Of a stretch of 64,000 nucleotides of DNA, positions 52,265-60,488 are shown piece by piece. The stretch is from Neisseria sp. DTU_2020_1000833_1_SI_GRL_NUU_006 (GTDB lineage: Bacteria > Pseudomonadota > Gammaproteobacteria > Burkholderiales > Neisseriaceae). The translations under genes and the position numbers were made by a program. The stretch covers positions 1,302,001 to 1,366,000 of the forward strand of contig CP135593.1 in the NCBI GenBank assembly GCA_032388755.1, written 5' to 3'. The notes under the pieces were generated by a model. That model searched no databases. It worked only from the letters and a program-made list of their open reading frames with translations, and was not told where the DNA came from. Numbering within the stretch: position 1 is the first letter of the stretch; the number at the start of each line of letters is the position of its first letter.

Positions 52265-52624
52265 ATGATTTCCATCCGAGAGCAGTCTTATGGTTTGAAT
52301 GTAGCGTTGTATAACGAGTTTACGCTGGACGACTTCCGCCAACTCGAATCCGCCCTGTTGGAAAGCAAACAAAAAATCCACCTTCCCGACATACTCTTGG
52401 ATTTGTCCATGCTGAAAGACTTCACCATCGATATGGCTGTCGAACAGATAAAATTCCTCAATCAACACGAAAACGACTTCGGCCGTGTTGCCGTCATTAC
52501 AGACGACATCTGGATCAAACTCGGCGCACGCCTCTCCAGCCTCTTGACCAACCAACACCCCAAATATTTTGATGATGCTACAAAGGCTCAAGAATGGCTG
52601 CTGGCAAGCAACCTCAAACCTTAA
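52265..52624 (+). CDS. SpoIIAA/STAS-like small protein
   Basis: 119 residues from ATG 52265, set by AAGGAGAG at 52252-52259. The pattern NVALYNEFTLDDFRQLESAL, LPDILLDLSMLKDFTIDMAV and GRVAVITDDIWIKLGARLSS is that of the STAS/CRAL-TRIO-like SpoIIAA fold found in stand-alone proteobacterial proteins. Cytoplasmic, no membrane segment; function not established. Confidence 0.75.
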   Translation: MISIREQSYGLNVALYNEFTLDDFRQLESALLESKQKIHLPDILLDLSMLKDFTIDMAVEQIKFLNQHENDFGRVAVITDDIWIKLGARLSSLLTNQHPKYFDDATKAQEWLLASNLKP

Positions 52625-52630
52625 TCTCAA

Positions 52631-52668
52631 AAATAAACGGCACGCCAAGGTGTGCCGTTTATTTTTTG
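52631..52668. terminator. Strong intrinsic terminator between convergent genes
   Basis: AAATAAACGGCAC / GTGCCGTTTATTT stem followed by T-run on the plus strand and by a T-rich run on the minus strand, so it can serve both the SpoIIAA-like gene and the convergent 74-residue gene. Confidence 0.85.
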
Positions 52669-52700
52669 CATTTTCAATTTCTTAAAACCTGAAACTGTTT

Positions 52701-52925
52701 TTACTTGCCCCCCAAATGGCGGCGGTAAAACCGGTCAATATCCGCTATCGCCTTTTCATCATTCGGCCTCAAATCGATTTTCAAATCGGCAAGCCGTATC
52801 AGCATCAGGTCTTCTTGTTCCGCCACCGCGCAACTGACTTCCCCGCTGCTGCGCAGATGCGTGATGAGTTCGTCCAACTGCCGCAGGGCGTTTTCATAAG
52901 CGGCGTTTTGTTTGTCTTCTGCCAT
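52701..52925 (-). CDS. Small conserved protein, hypothetical
   Basis: 74 residues from ATG 52923-52925 (GGAATCC upstream). Helical, acidic, no membrane segment: AEDKQNAAYENALRQLDELI, THLRSSGEVSCAVAEQEDLM, then DIDRFYRRHLGGK. The N-terminus superficially resembles XseB (exonuclease VII small subunit) helices, but the rest does not match. Downstream of the cold-shock gene on the same strand, separated by a terminator. Confidence 0.7.
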   Translation of the reverse strand: MAEDKQNAAYENALRQLDELITHLRSSGEVSCAVAEQEDLMLIRLADLKIDLRPNDEKAIADIDRFYRRHLGGK

Positions 52926-52950
52926 ATGGATTCCGTTTCTCATAGACAAT

Positions 52951-52980
52951 AAAAAATGGCGGGGAATCAATCCCGCCATT
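52951..52980 (-). terminator. Intrinsic terminator after the cold-shock gene
   Basis: On the minus strand AATGGCGGGA / TCCCGCCATT type stem (52955-52964 with 52971-52980) is followed by six T. Confidence 0.82.
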
Positions 52981-53007
52981 ATTCTACGGCATAAGCCGCA
53001 CGTTTAA

Positions 53008-53211
53008 TTAAGCAGCCTGAATGTTAGCAGCTTGTTTGCCTTTAGGGCCGGTGGTTACGTCGAAAGACACGCGTTGGCCTTCTTTCAGGGTTTTGAAACC
53101 TTCCATGTTGATCGCTGAGAAGTGAGCGAACAGATCTTCGCCGCCTTCGTCAGGAGTGATGAAACCAAAACCTTTAGCGTCGTTAAACCATTTTACGATA
53201 CCGGTTGCCAT
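53008..53211 (-). CDS. CspA-family cold-shock protein
   Basis: 67 residues from ATG 53209-53211: a single cold-shock domain with RNP1 KGFGFITP and RNP2 DLFAHFS, and the usual ATGIVKWFNDAKG start. Binds single-stranded RNA/DNA and melts secondary structure. A ~300-bp AT-rich region lies upstream, room for a long regulated leader as is common for csp genes. Confidence 0.95.
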   Translation of the reverse strand: MATGIVKWFNDAKGFGFITPDEGGEDLFAHFSAINMEGFKTLKEGQRVSFDVTTGPKGKQAANIQAA

Positions 53212-53523
53212 TAGAAACTTCCTATACTTAAAAATTAACAAAATCAGCAAAATAAGGCATACAGCAAACTTAAACGTTCAGCGTTTCTCCCTAGCTTTAT
53301 ATACTTGGTCGAGTGCCGGCTTCTGCTTAACCGTCTTTTTACATTTGTTAAGCCAAAACGTCAAGCCATACAAGGGAAAAAGTGCGAAAATGGCGGAAAC
53401 CGACCAAAATACAACAGAAATCGAAATAAACCTTATAATCACTATATTTATAGATTCATTTGATATCAAACCTTTCACAAGGTCGTCTGAAAACAAATCC
53501 TCTTCCACAAAGCCAAAATATTT
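53212..53523. other. AT-rich intergenic region between divergent csp and clpS
   Basis: Contains a lone DUS near 53480, a TATAAT at 53434-53439 that may belong to clpS, and a leftward open frame (53278-53547) with one hydrophobic segment that I do not accept as a gene. No clear hairpin leader could be identified by eye. Confidence 0.45.
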
Positions 53524-53835
53524 ATGAACAACCCAAACACACATCACGAATCCGATACACTTTTAAGCGACCAAAAAACCGCCCCGCCGAAACGTTACGG
53601 CGTATTTTTGCTGAACGACGATTACACCACGATGGAATTTGTCGTCGAAATCCTGACCGAAATCTTCATGCTCGGACAGGAGCAGGCGGTGGCGGTGATG
53701 CTGTTGGTTCATCACGAAGGCAAAGGCTTGTGCGGCACTTACACACGGGACATCGCCCAAACCAAGCAGCAGCAGGTCATGCAGCGGGCAAAAGCCGAAG
53801 GGCATCCGCTGCAATGTATTGTCGAGGAGATTTAA
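53524..53835 (+). CDS. clpS: ClpS adaptor protein
   Basis: 103 residues. N-degron-binding fold: PPKRYGVFLLNDDYTTMEFV, ILTEIFMLGQEQAVAVMLLV, HHEGKGLCGTYTRDIAQTK. It hands proteins with bulky hydrophobic N-termini to ClpAP. Stop codon (TAA 53833-53835) lies 1 bp before the clpA ATG, so the two are tightly coupled. Confidence 0.96.
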   Translation: MNNPNTHHESDTLLSDQKTAPPKRYGVFLLNDDYTTMEFVVEILTEIFMLGQEQAVAVMLLVHHEGKGLCGTYTRDIAQTKQQQVMQRAKAEGHPLQCIVEEI

Positions 53836-53836
53836 T

Positions 53837-56122
53837 ATGCTTTCACCCGAATTGGAACAGATTTTGCAGCAGCTTTACCGCGAGGCGCGTAAGGCTCATT
53901 ATGAATTTATCAGCCTCGAGCATCTGCTTTTGGTGTTAATCGAAGAAGACGCCTCCGTCCCCAACGTCCTCAAGCTCTGCGGCGCAGATTTGAAAGTGTT
54001 GTCCGAACAGCTCGCCGCCAGCGTTGCCGAAAATACCCCGCAGATTCCCGACCACCTTTTAGATACGGTCGAAACCCAGCCCACGCTCGGCTTCCAGCGC
54101 GTCATCCAGCGGGCGATGGTGCATACCCAATCCGCAGGCAAAGGCTTGGTCGAGCCTTTGGACGTTTTGGTGGCGCTGATGAGCGAAACCGACAGCCATG
54201 CCGTCTATTTCCTCAAACTGCAATCGGTTACGCGTTTTGAAGTTTTGCGCTGCATTGCCCACGGCGCAACCGAAGACGACGAACACAAAGGCTTTTCAGA
54301 CGACCCCGACAATGATTCAGACGACCCCGTTGAATCGAAAAGCGGCTCGCTGTCGGACTACACTGTAAACCTCAACACCGAAGTCAAAGCCGGCCGCATC
54401 GACCCCTTAATCGGCAGAAAACACGAAATGGAACGGCTGGTGCAAATTCTGTGCCGCCGCCGCAAAAACAATCCGCTTTTGGTCGGCGAAGCAGGCGTGG
54501 GCAAAACCGCGCTGGCGGAAGGCTTGGCGCATCAAATCGTCAACGGCGACATTCCCGACGCGCTCAAAAATGCCGAAGTGTACGCGCTGGATATGGGTTC
54601 GCTTTTGGCGGGCACGAAATACCGCGGCGATTTTGAAGCGCGGGTCAAATCCGTCTTGAAACAGCTCGAAAAAATCCCGCACGCCATTTTGTTCATCGAC
54701 GAAATCCACACCATCATCGGCGCGGGCAGCACCAGCGGCGGCACGATGGACGCGTCCAACCTGCTCAAACCCGCGCTGGCGAAAGGTTCGCTGCGCTGCA
54801 TCGGCGCGACCACTTACGACGAATACCGCACCATTTTCGACAAAGACCACGCCTTAAGCCGCCGCTTCCAAAAAATCGACGTGGTCGAACCCACCGTCGC
54901 CGAAACCGTGCAAATCCTGCGCGGCTTGAAACCTATGTTCGAAGGCTTCCACCAAGTACGCTACACGCAAGGCGCACTCGAAGCCGCCGCCGAACTCTCC
55001 GCCCGCTACATCAACGAGCGTTTCCTGCCCGACAAAGCCATCGACGTAATGGACGAAGCAGGCGCGGCGCAACGGATTTTGCCCAAATCCAAACAGAAAA
55101 AAGTCATCGGCAAAGCGCAAATCGAAACCGTCATCGCCAAAGTCGCGCGGATTCCTGAAAAAACCGTGTCGCACGACGACAAACAAGTGCTGCAATTCCT
55201 CGGACGCGATCTGAAAAACATGGTTTACGGTCAGGAAAACGCCATCGACGCGCTGGTTGCCGCCGTCAAAATGTCGCGCTCCGGTCTCGCCCTGCCCGAC
55301 AAACCCATAGGCAGCTTCCTCTTCTCCGGCCCGACCGGCGTCGGCAAAACCGAAGTCGCCAAACAGCTTGCCTACTCGATGGGCGTACCGCTGCAACGCT
55401 TCGACATGTCCGAATACATGGAGCCACACGCCGTATCGCGCCTCATCGGCGCGCCGCCGGGCTACGTCGGCTTCGACCAAGGCGGCCTTTTGACCGAAGC
55501 CGCCAACAAACACCCGCACTGCGTATTGCTCTTGGACGAAATCGAAAAAGCCCATCCCGACATTTTCAACGTCCTCCTGCAAGTTATGGATGCAGGCAAA
55601 CTGACCGACAACAACGGCAAGAGCGCGGATTTCCGCAACGTCATCCTGATTATGACCACCAACGCAGGCGCGGAAAGCCTCAGCCGCCCCAGCCTCGGCT
55701 TTACCGCCAAGCGCGAACGCGGCGACGAAATGCAGGCGATCAACAAACTCTTCACGCCCGAGTTCCGCAACCGCTTGGACGCGATTATCCCGTTTGCGCC
55801 CTTGTCCGAACCCGTCATCGCCAAAGTCGTGGACAAATTCCTGCTCCAGCTCGAGCACCAGCTCCTCGACAAAAAAGTCGAAGCCGAGTTCACGCCGGCA
55901 TTGCGCAAATATCTGGCGGAAAAAGGTTTCGACCCGCAAATGGGCGCACGCCCGATGCACCGCCTGATTCAGGAAAAAATCCGCAAACCGCTCGCCGACG
56001 AACTCCTGTTCGGCAAACTCGCCGACGGCGGCTTCGTGCGGATAGACTGGGATGCGGCAAAAGAAGAAGCCGTGTTGAAATTCAAGAAAAACAAAGCCAA
56101 ACCTGAAGCAGCAGCGGTTTGA
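53837..56122 (+). CDS. clpA: ATP-dependent Clp protease ATP-binding subunit ClpA
   Basis: 761 residues from ATG 53837 (GAGGAGA upstream). N-domain (HYEFISLEHLLLVLIEEDAS), D1 ATPase with GEAGVGKTALAEG and FIDEIHTIIGAGS, D2 ATPase with GPTGVGKTEVAKQ and LLLDEIEKAHPDIFN. The linker between N-domain and D1 contains two DUS copies read as KGFSDDPDNDSDDPVESKS. Unfolds substrates and feeds them to ClpP, which is not in this window. Confidence 0.97.
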   Translation: MLSPELEQILQQLYREARKAHYEFISLEHLLLVLIEEDASVPNVLKLCGADLKVLSEQLAASVAENTPQIPDHLLDTVETQPTLGFQRVIQRAMVHTQSAGKGLVEPLDVLVALMSETDSHAVYFLKLQSVTRFEVLRCIAHGATEDDEHKGFSDDPDNDSDDPVESKSGSLSDYTVNLNTEVKAGRIDPLIGRKHEMERLVQILCRRRKNNPLLVGEAGVGKTALAEGLAHQIVNGDIPDALKNAEVYALDMGSLLAGTKYRGDFEARVKSVLKQLEKIPHAILFIDEIHTIIGAGSTSGGTMDASNLLKPALAKGSLRCIGATTYDEYRTIFDKDHALSRRFQKIDVVEPTVAETVQILRGLKPMFEGFHQVRYTQGALEAAAELSARYINERFLPDKAIDVMDEAGAAQRILPKSKQKKVIGKAQIETVIAKVARIPEKTVSHDDKQVLQFLGRDLKNMVYGQENAIDALVAAVKMSRSGLALPDKPIGSFLFSGPTGVGKTEVAKQLAYSMGVPLQRFDMSEYMEPHAVSRLIGAPPGYVGFDQGGLLTEAANKHPHCVLLLDEIEKAHPDIFNVLLQVMDAGKLTDNNGKSADFRNVILIMTTNAGAESLSRPSLGFTAKRERGDEMQAINKLFTPEFRNRLDAIIPFAPLSEPVIAKVVDKFLLQLEHQLLDKKVEAEFTPALRKYLAEKGFDPQMGARPMHRLIQEKIRKPLADELLFGKLADGGFVRIDWDAAKEEAVLKFKKNKAKPEAAAV

Positions 56123-56136
56123 CGGATAAAGGCAAA

Positions 56137-56175
56137 AGGTCGTCTGAAAACGAGATTTCCGTTTTCAGACGACCT
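56137..56175. terminator. DUS-pair terminator between convergent clpA and HTH gene
   Basis: AGGTCGTCTGAA at 56137-56148 and complement at 56164-56175, followed by TTTTTT on the plus strand. Confidence 0.8.
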
Positions 56176-56190
56176 TTTTTTGATTAAAAC

Positions 56191-56556
56191 TCAATCCTCC
56201 GCTTTATGAAGCAAAGTAATCAACGCCTCCTGCTTTTCCGGCGTCAGCGCGCGGAAATATTTCAACAACAACGCCTCTTGCGGGGAAACTGCCCCACCTT
56301 CTTCCAACATTCGTCCGTGCCGCAGCCATTCTCCGCTGGTATCCAGCCATTTCGCCAGCGTTTCGATTTTATCGGGCGTCGGAATCGAACGTCCGACCAA
56401 CCAATGATGGAAAGCCTGCGTACTGACGGATTGATTGGGATGGCGCAGATTGAAGCGGTTGGCAAGGCTGGCGTTGGAAAGATTATCCAAACCCGCCAGC
56501 CTGATTGCGGTTTTTAAACGTTGGCTGAAATCAATTTTGTCTTGTTCGGTATGCAT
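56191..56556 (-). CDS. Phage-type HTH DNA-binding protein
   Basis: 121 residues. Cro/CI-type helix-turn-helix in the first 80 residues (FSQRLKTAIRLAGLDNLSNA, QSVSTQAFHHWLVGRSIPTP, KIETLAKWLDTSGEWLRHG) followed by a helical tail (SPQEALLLKYFRALTPEKQE). This resembles the DNA-binding part of phage repressors without the peptidase domain, and is often conserved as a stand-alone gene in Neisseria. It is divergent from the surface lipoprotein gene, so it is a candidate regulator of the operator at 56644-56678. Confidence 0.85.
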   Translation of the reverse strand: MHTEQDKIDFSQRLKTAIRLAGLDNLSNASLANRFNLRHPNQSVSTQAFHHWLVGRSIPTPDKIETLAKWLDTSGEWLRHGRMLEEGGAVSPQEALLLKYFRALTPEKQEALITLLHKAED

Positions 56557-56624
56557 AATCGAGAATTATGAATAGCCGACTGTTGCAAAATTTAACAGTT
56601 CTGTTGTTTTTGTAAATTATTTAC

Positions 56625-56653
56625 TTGATATTTTCAAATGACTGGTTGATAAT
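56625..56653 (+). promoter_or_regulatory. Strong promoter of the surface lipoprotein gene
   Basis: TTGATA (56625-56630) and GATAAT (56648-56653) with exactly 17 bp between; the start would be near 56660. Confidence 0.65.
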
Positions 56654-56678
56654 ACACCTGCATTTCAATTATCAAACC
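56644..56678. promoter_or_regulatory. Inverted-repeat operator overlapping the promoter
   Basis: GGTTGATAAT (56644-56653) and ATTATCAAACC (56668-56678), complementary except for one extra A, separated by 14 bp. The left arm covers the -10 and the right arm lies just past the transcription start, the position of a repressor site. TGATAAT/ATTATCA halves also recall Fur sites, but the spacing is wider than a Fur box. Confidence 0.5.
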
Positions 56679-56700
56679 AATCATTACAAAGGAAGCATCT

Positions 56701-57678
56701 ATGTCTTTACAAAAAATAAGCGCAGTAACTATTATCGCCCTGAGCCTGGCGGCTTGCAGCAGCGGCAGTGATTCTCCCAACAGCACCCTGCCCAACACTA
56801 ACCCGACTGTAACCAATCCGTCCAACGGCAGCCAAACAAATAACGGCAATGCCGCTGCTGCCAACAATCAAAATAATCCCGCCAGTAATGGCAATACTGC
56901 TGCAAACAACGGGAATAACCCTACCAATAGCGGTAACACTGCTATCAATAATCCGCTGCCACGTGTTGATTTTTCGGTTTCATACGGCGGGTTGAAAACC
57001 AATGCAATCAAGGATATTCAAAAATTAGCTAAAGATTTGGGAGCACCAGGGGCAACCGTTAAATCATACAATGTAACACTGGGCAATCAATCCAGCAGCG
57101 GCAGCGATCTTAAGTTATCCGAATACCCGCTCAAAAAATTAGCACTCAATCAAGACTACCGAGAAACCGCCATTGCGCGTGCCGAAGGTAACGATTACAC
57201 CGTTACCCGAAGCGGTAAAGCCCATATCTACCGTCAAAACTATTCTTTGATTGCAGGTATCAATCCGACTAATACAACAGTTAGAGGATCAGGAGTCAAT
57301 GAATCAGAAAAACTTGACGATACTTATATCCTGATTAAAGGTCAAACTACCCAAACCCTGCCGACTGCGGGCAAATTTGACTACTCAGGTATTGCAAGCG
57401 ATGGCGCAAGCAAAGGCAAATTGGCTTATTCTGTTGACTTCGACAGCAGAAAAGGCAGCGGTAAAATTACCGGAATCGGCAGCGACATCAATCTGAATGA
57501 AGCGTCTATCCGGGAAATCAGCCATACCAACGAAATCGATAACACAGTAATTAAGGGACACGGTATTCAAGGCTCTTCCAACCGTGGCGATTATGCTCTC
57601 GGCTTCTTCGGTCCGAATGCGGAAGAAATCGTCGGTACGGTCAATGACGGTGAAATCGGTTTTGCCGGCTCCCGCTAA
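56701..57678 (+). CDS. Slam-dependent surface lipoprotein (fHbp/TbpB-like barrel), candidate cargo
   Basis: 325 residues. Lipoprotein signal with lipobox LAAC and Cys19; then a flexible Asn/Thr/Gly-rich linker (~20-86, repeats of NNGN type), a middle domain (~88-205), and a C-terminal eight-stranded barrel (~218-325: GKFDYSGIASDGASKGKLAY, SGKITGIGSDINLNEASI, GFFGPNAEEIVGTVNDGEIG, FAGSR). The barrel ending in 'FFGPNAEEIVGTV' is shared by Slam-exported lipoproteins and TbpB/fHbp-like proteins. The next gene is a Slam translocon, so this is most likely its cargo, displayed on the cell surface. The ligand is unknown. AAAGGAAG precedes the ATG. Confidence 0.85.
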   Translation: MSLQKISAVTIIALSLAACSSGSDSPNSTLPNTNPTVTNPSNGSQTNNGNAAAANNQNNPASNGNTAANNGNNPTNSGNTAINNPLPRVDFSVSYGGLKTNAIKDIQKLAKDLGAPGATVKSYNVTLGNQSSSGSDLKLSEYPLKKLALNQDYRETAIARAEGNDYTVTRSGKAHIYRQNYSLIAGINPTNTTVRGSGVNESEKLDDTYILIKGQTTQTLPTAGKFDYSGIASDGASKGKLAYSVDFDSRKGSGKITGIGSDINLNEASIREISHTNEIDNTVIKGHGIQGSSNRGDYALGFFGPNAEEIVGTVNDGEIGFAGSR

Positions 57679-57699
57679 TATTGATGTAATATGACCAAA

Positions 57700-57728
57700 A
57701 GGTCGTCTGAAAACGTTTCAGACGACCT
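57700..57728 (+). terminator. DUS-pair hairpin between cargo lipoprotein and Slam gene
   Basis: AGGTCGTCTGAA at 57700-57711 and complement at 57717-57728, followed by TT. It may lower Slam expression relative to the cargo. Confidence 0.65.
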
Positions 57729-57798
57729 TTCGACCATTTTTACCGCGTTATCCGTATAATGACAGGATACTCTGGCAATCCATATCCCACTGAATAAA

Positions 57799-59220
57799 AT
57801 GAATAAAAACCATCTCGTCTTACTGATGCTCTCTTTCCCAACGGCCGCCCTTGCCGATACACCCGTTGTCCGTGTACCTGCGCCTGTATTTTTTGACAAG
57901 CAGCCTAACAGCGAAACACCCTCAAAAGATTTTACCGACGACAAACCCGCAGAACAGAGGCTTTCAGACGACCTTTCTGCCGATTCCTCATTGGAAGCAC
58001 AGATCAACCGCGCATTAATCGGAAGGGACTGGAAGATGCTGGAAGGTTTGTTGGCGCAATATAAAGCCGCGCCCGACCGGGATGCCGTTTTATACGATTA
58101 TGCTTTAGGCGCCTTGCGGCGCAGTCAGTTGCGGCATGGTGAGGCTGTATCGCTCTATCGCGGCATTTTGGCAAAACATCCCGATTTGGCGTATCCGCGT
58201 TTCGATTTGGGCGTAATGATGTTTGAAAACAAACAGTACCATGAGGCAAAAGCTGAATTGAAACGGGCAAAACCGGATTTGCAGCCGCCCATGCAGCAAC
58301 TTGCCGACCGCTATCTTGCTTCCATTGAATCGGCGCAAAGCTGGCAGCCCGATGTTTCGCTGCAATACGAGCAAACCGATAATGTGAACAATGCTTCGTC
58401 CGAGCGCGTTATAGAATGGAACGGCAGACGCTGGAATAAAACCGCTGACAGCCTGCCGCAAAAGGCGCACGGTATCCGCTATGGCGCAGGCGTGTCGCGT
58501 GAAATCAATGTGGGCGGACATCATTTTGTTTACGGCAGCCTGAGCGGCGACGGCGTGCATTATTGGGACAATCAGGATTTTAACGAGCAAAGCCTGCGCT
58601 TGGCGGCAGGCTATAAAAACCGTTCGGCGGTGCAATCTTTCGGGGTTGTGCCATTTGTCGAACAAAACTGGCTGGGCGGCAAACGCTATAATCGCGAAAC
58701 CGGTATCCATACCGATTTTTCACGTCGTCTGAACGAAAAATGGCGGCTCTCGCTCAATGCAGGCTATATCAAAAAATACTATCGGAACAGCGGTTCGGCA
58801 GCGCGTTACAACAGCCATATGCCGCTGGCGGGGGCAACGCTGGCATACTCTGCGCCGAAAAACTGGCTGCTCTACGGCGGCGCAGACTGGTCCCACGACA
58901 TGACCAAAGAAGCGGAGCAGGCATCCGTGCGCAAGGGCATACGCTTCGGAGCGGCGAAAGCGTTTGAGAACGGATTCGGCATCCGTACCAACCTACGCTA
59001 CGCCCGCCGTACCTTTGATGCGCCGGGAAGCCTGGTGTACCGTCTGACCCGTAAAGACCATGAATATCAAGCAAATGCCTCTGTTTGGCACAATAAAATT
59101 TCATGGAAAGGCTTAGTGCCGCATTTGAATTTCCGTTATCTCAAAATCGACAGCAATATGAGCGGCTTCTATTCCCGCAAAAGTATGCAGACATTCGTCA
59201 GCGTGGAGAAACAGTTTTGA
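57799..59220 (+). CDS. Surface lipoprotein assembly modulator (Slam) family, outer-membrane translocon
   Basis: 473 residues. Signal peptide (VLLMLSFPTAALADT), an N-terminal periplasmic domain with TPR-like helices (~65-180: GRDWKMLEGLLAQYKAAPDR, YDYALGALRRSQLRHGEAVS, YPRFDLGVMMFENKQYHEAK), then a ~290-residue DUF560 barrel of about 14 strands (WQPDVSLQYEQTDNVNNAS, GAGVSREINVGGHHFVYGSL, FRYLKIDSNMSGFYSRKSMQ) ending in VEKQF with the C-terminal Phe of outer-membrane barrels. Slams move lipoproteins from the periplasmic side to the cell surface. A DUS in frame is read as RLSDDLSADS. Cargo is probably the gene upstream. Confidence 0.92.
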   Translation: MNKNHLVLLMLSFPTAALADTPVVRVPAPVFFDKQPNSETPSKDFTDDKPAEQRLSDDLSADSSLEAQINRALIGRDWKMLEGLLAQYKAAPDRDAVLYDYALGALRRSQLRHGEAVSLYRGILAKHPDLAYPRFDLGVMMFENKQYHEAKAELKRAKPDLQPPMQQLADRYLASIESAQSWQPDVSLQYEQTDNVNNASSERVIEWNGRRWNKTADSLPQKAHGIRYGAGVSREINVGGHHFVYGSLSGDGVHYWDNQDFNEQSLRLAAGYKNRSAVQSFGVVPFVEQNWLGGKRYNRETGIHTDFSRRLNEKWRLSLNAGYIKKYYRNSGSAARYNSHMPLAGATLAYSAPKNWLLYGGADWSHDMTKEAEQASVRKGIRFGAAKAFENGFGIRTNLRYARRTFDAPGSLVYRLTRKDHEYQANASVWHNKISWKGLVPHLNFRYLKIDSNMSGFYSRKSMQTFVSVEKQF

Positions 59221-59439
59221 AGCAGCAGGGATAAGGGGTTGGAAAAACACTCTGCCGCCATCCGCCGAGATTCCCGCGCAGGCGGTGATCCGTCGGACAT
59301 CTTAAGAAACAGGTATTTGAAAAACAGTTGCCCAAATTGAAAGAAATTTCCGCCTTATCGGGAATAACGCCGATTGAAACGTTTCTATTTGAATGACAAC
59401 AAATCGGTTTCAAAAATCCAATCGGTAAACCCGATAAAA
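59221..59439. other. Intergenic region with a decayed dRS3-like sequence
   Basis: GATTCCCGCGCAGGCGGTGATCC near 59269-59291 resembles a dRS3 repeat with its right half degraded. No gene seen. Confidence 0.45.
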
Positions 59440-59477
59440 AGGTCGTCTGAAAGCCCAAGCAGCTTTTCAGACGACCT
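59440..59477. terminator. DUS-pair terminator between convergent Slam and ABC permease genes
   Basis: AGGTCGTCTGAA at 59440-59451 and complement at 59466-59477, T-rich on both exits. Confidence 0.75.
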
Positions 59478-59506
59478 TTTTGATTTTCAGCTTGCACAAC
59501 TGCCCT

Positions 59507-60382
59507 TCACAAGGCCTTGTGCTTGCGACGCTTGAACCATTTGCCCAATATACCGCCCTCCCCTCCGAACACCAGCGATACGGCATACAGCACGCCGCAG
59601 CACAAGATAATCGCAGGTCCCGACGGAATTTCGACGTGATAGGAAAACAGCAGTCCGGCAAAACCGCAGACCAGTGCGATAAAGACGGACAAAGCCATCA
59701 GAGCGCCCATGCTTTTCGCCCAGAGCCGCGCGGTAATCGACGGTAGCATCATCAGACCGACCGACATCAGCGTACCGAGTGCCTGAAAGCCTGCAACAAG
59801 GTTCATCACCACCAAAATCAGGAAAACGACGTGCCAAAAGCCGCCCTTCCCGCCGACCGCCTTCAGAAACAGCGGGTCAATGCTTTCCAAAACCAGCGGG
59901 CGGTAAATAATCGCCAATGCCGTTACCGTGACGCTTGCCGAGGCGGCAATCAGTTGCAGCGCGGGAATATCCACCGACAAGACCGACCCGAACAAGAGAT
60001 GCAGCAAATCGACGCTGCTGCCGTTTTTACTGACCAAAACCACGCCAATTGCCAGACTGCTCAGGTAAAAGGCGGCAAAGTTGGCATCTTCCTTCAACGA
60101 TGTAAAACGGCTCGCCAAACCCGCCAACAGCGCCATCAGCAAGCCTGCTGCAAACCCGCCGACGCTCATTGCAGGCAGGCTCAGCCCGGCAAACATATAG
60201 CCGATTGCCGCACCGGGCAGGACGGCATGACTCAAAGCATCGCCCACCAGGCTCATGCGCCGCATGACCAGGAACACGCCGACCGGAGCGGCACTCAAAG
60301 CCAGACAGAATACCGACGCAAGCGCATAGCGCATAAAGTCGAATTCCGCAAAAGGGGAAATCAGCAAATCGTATAAATTCAT
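59507..60382 (-). CDS. Metal ABC transporter permease (ZnuB/MntB type)
   Basis: 291 residues, about eight transmembrane helices of the ABC-3 family: MRRMSLVGDALSHAVLPGAA (the conserved cytoplasmic loop), SVGLMMLPSITARLWA, IPSGPAIILCCGVLYAVSLV. It pairs with the ATPase gene upstream in the same operon. Basic C-terminus (KWFKRRKHKAL). Imports zinc or manganese across the inner membrane; zinc is favoured by the Zur-like box at 61360-61374. Confidence 0.9.
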   Translation of the reverse strand: MNLYDLLISPFAEFDFMRYALASVFCLALSAAPVGVFLVMRRMSLVGDALSHAVLPGAAIGYMFAGLSLPAMSVGGFAAGLLMALLAGLASRFTSLKEDANFAAFYLSSLAIGVVLVSKNGSSVDLLHLLFGSVLSVDIPALQLIAASASVTVTALAIIYRPLVLESIDPLFLKAVGGKGGFWHVVFLILVVMNLVAGFQALGTLMSVGLMMLPSITARLWAKSMGALMALSVFIALVCGFAGLLFSYHVEIPSGPAIILCCGVLYAVSLVFGGEGGILGKWFKRRKHKAL

Positions 60383-60421
60383 GGTATCCGGTCAATAAGG
60401 GAAAACTTCTGAAAATGGGAA

Positions 60422-60462
60422 ACGTCGTCTGAAAATCCTTCGCCGCATCTTTCAGACGACGT
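60422..60462 (-). terminator. Variant DUS-pair hairpin between ABC ATPase and permease genes
   Basis: ACGTCGTCTGAA (60422-60433) and complement (60451-60462), the same compensated G-to-C variant as at 37284-37313. It lies inside the operon and could attenuate. Confidence 0.55.
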
Positions 60463-60488
60463 ACTGCCTTACGAGGGGGCGGCGCAAA

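Noticed and set aside
53278..53547. Leftward 89-codon open frame with one hydrophobic segment, upstream of the cold-shock gene
   Set aside because: It starts inside clpS on the other strand, crosses a DUS, and has no ribosome site; a shorter GTG-started form around 53440 cannot be excluded but is weak.
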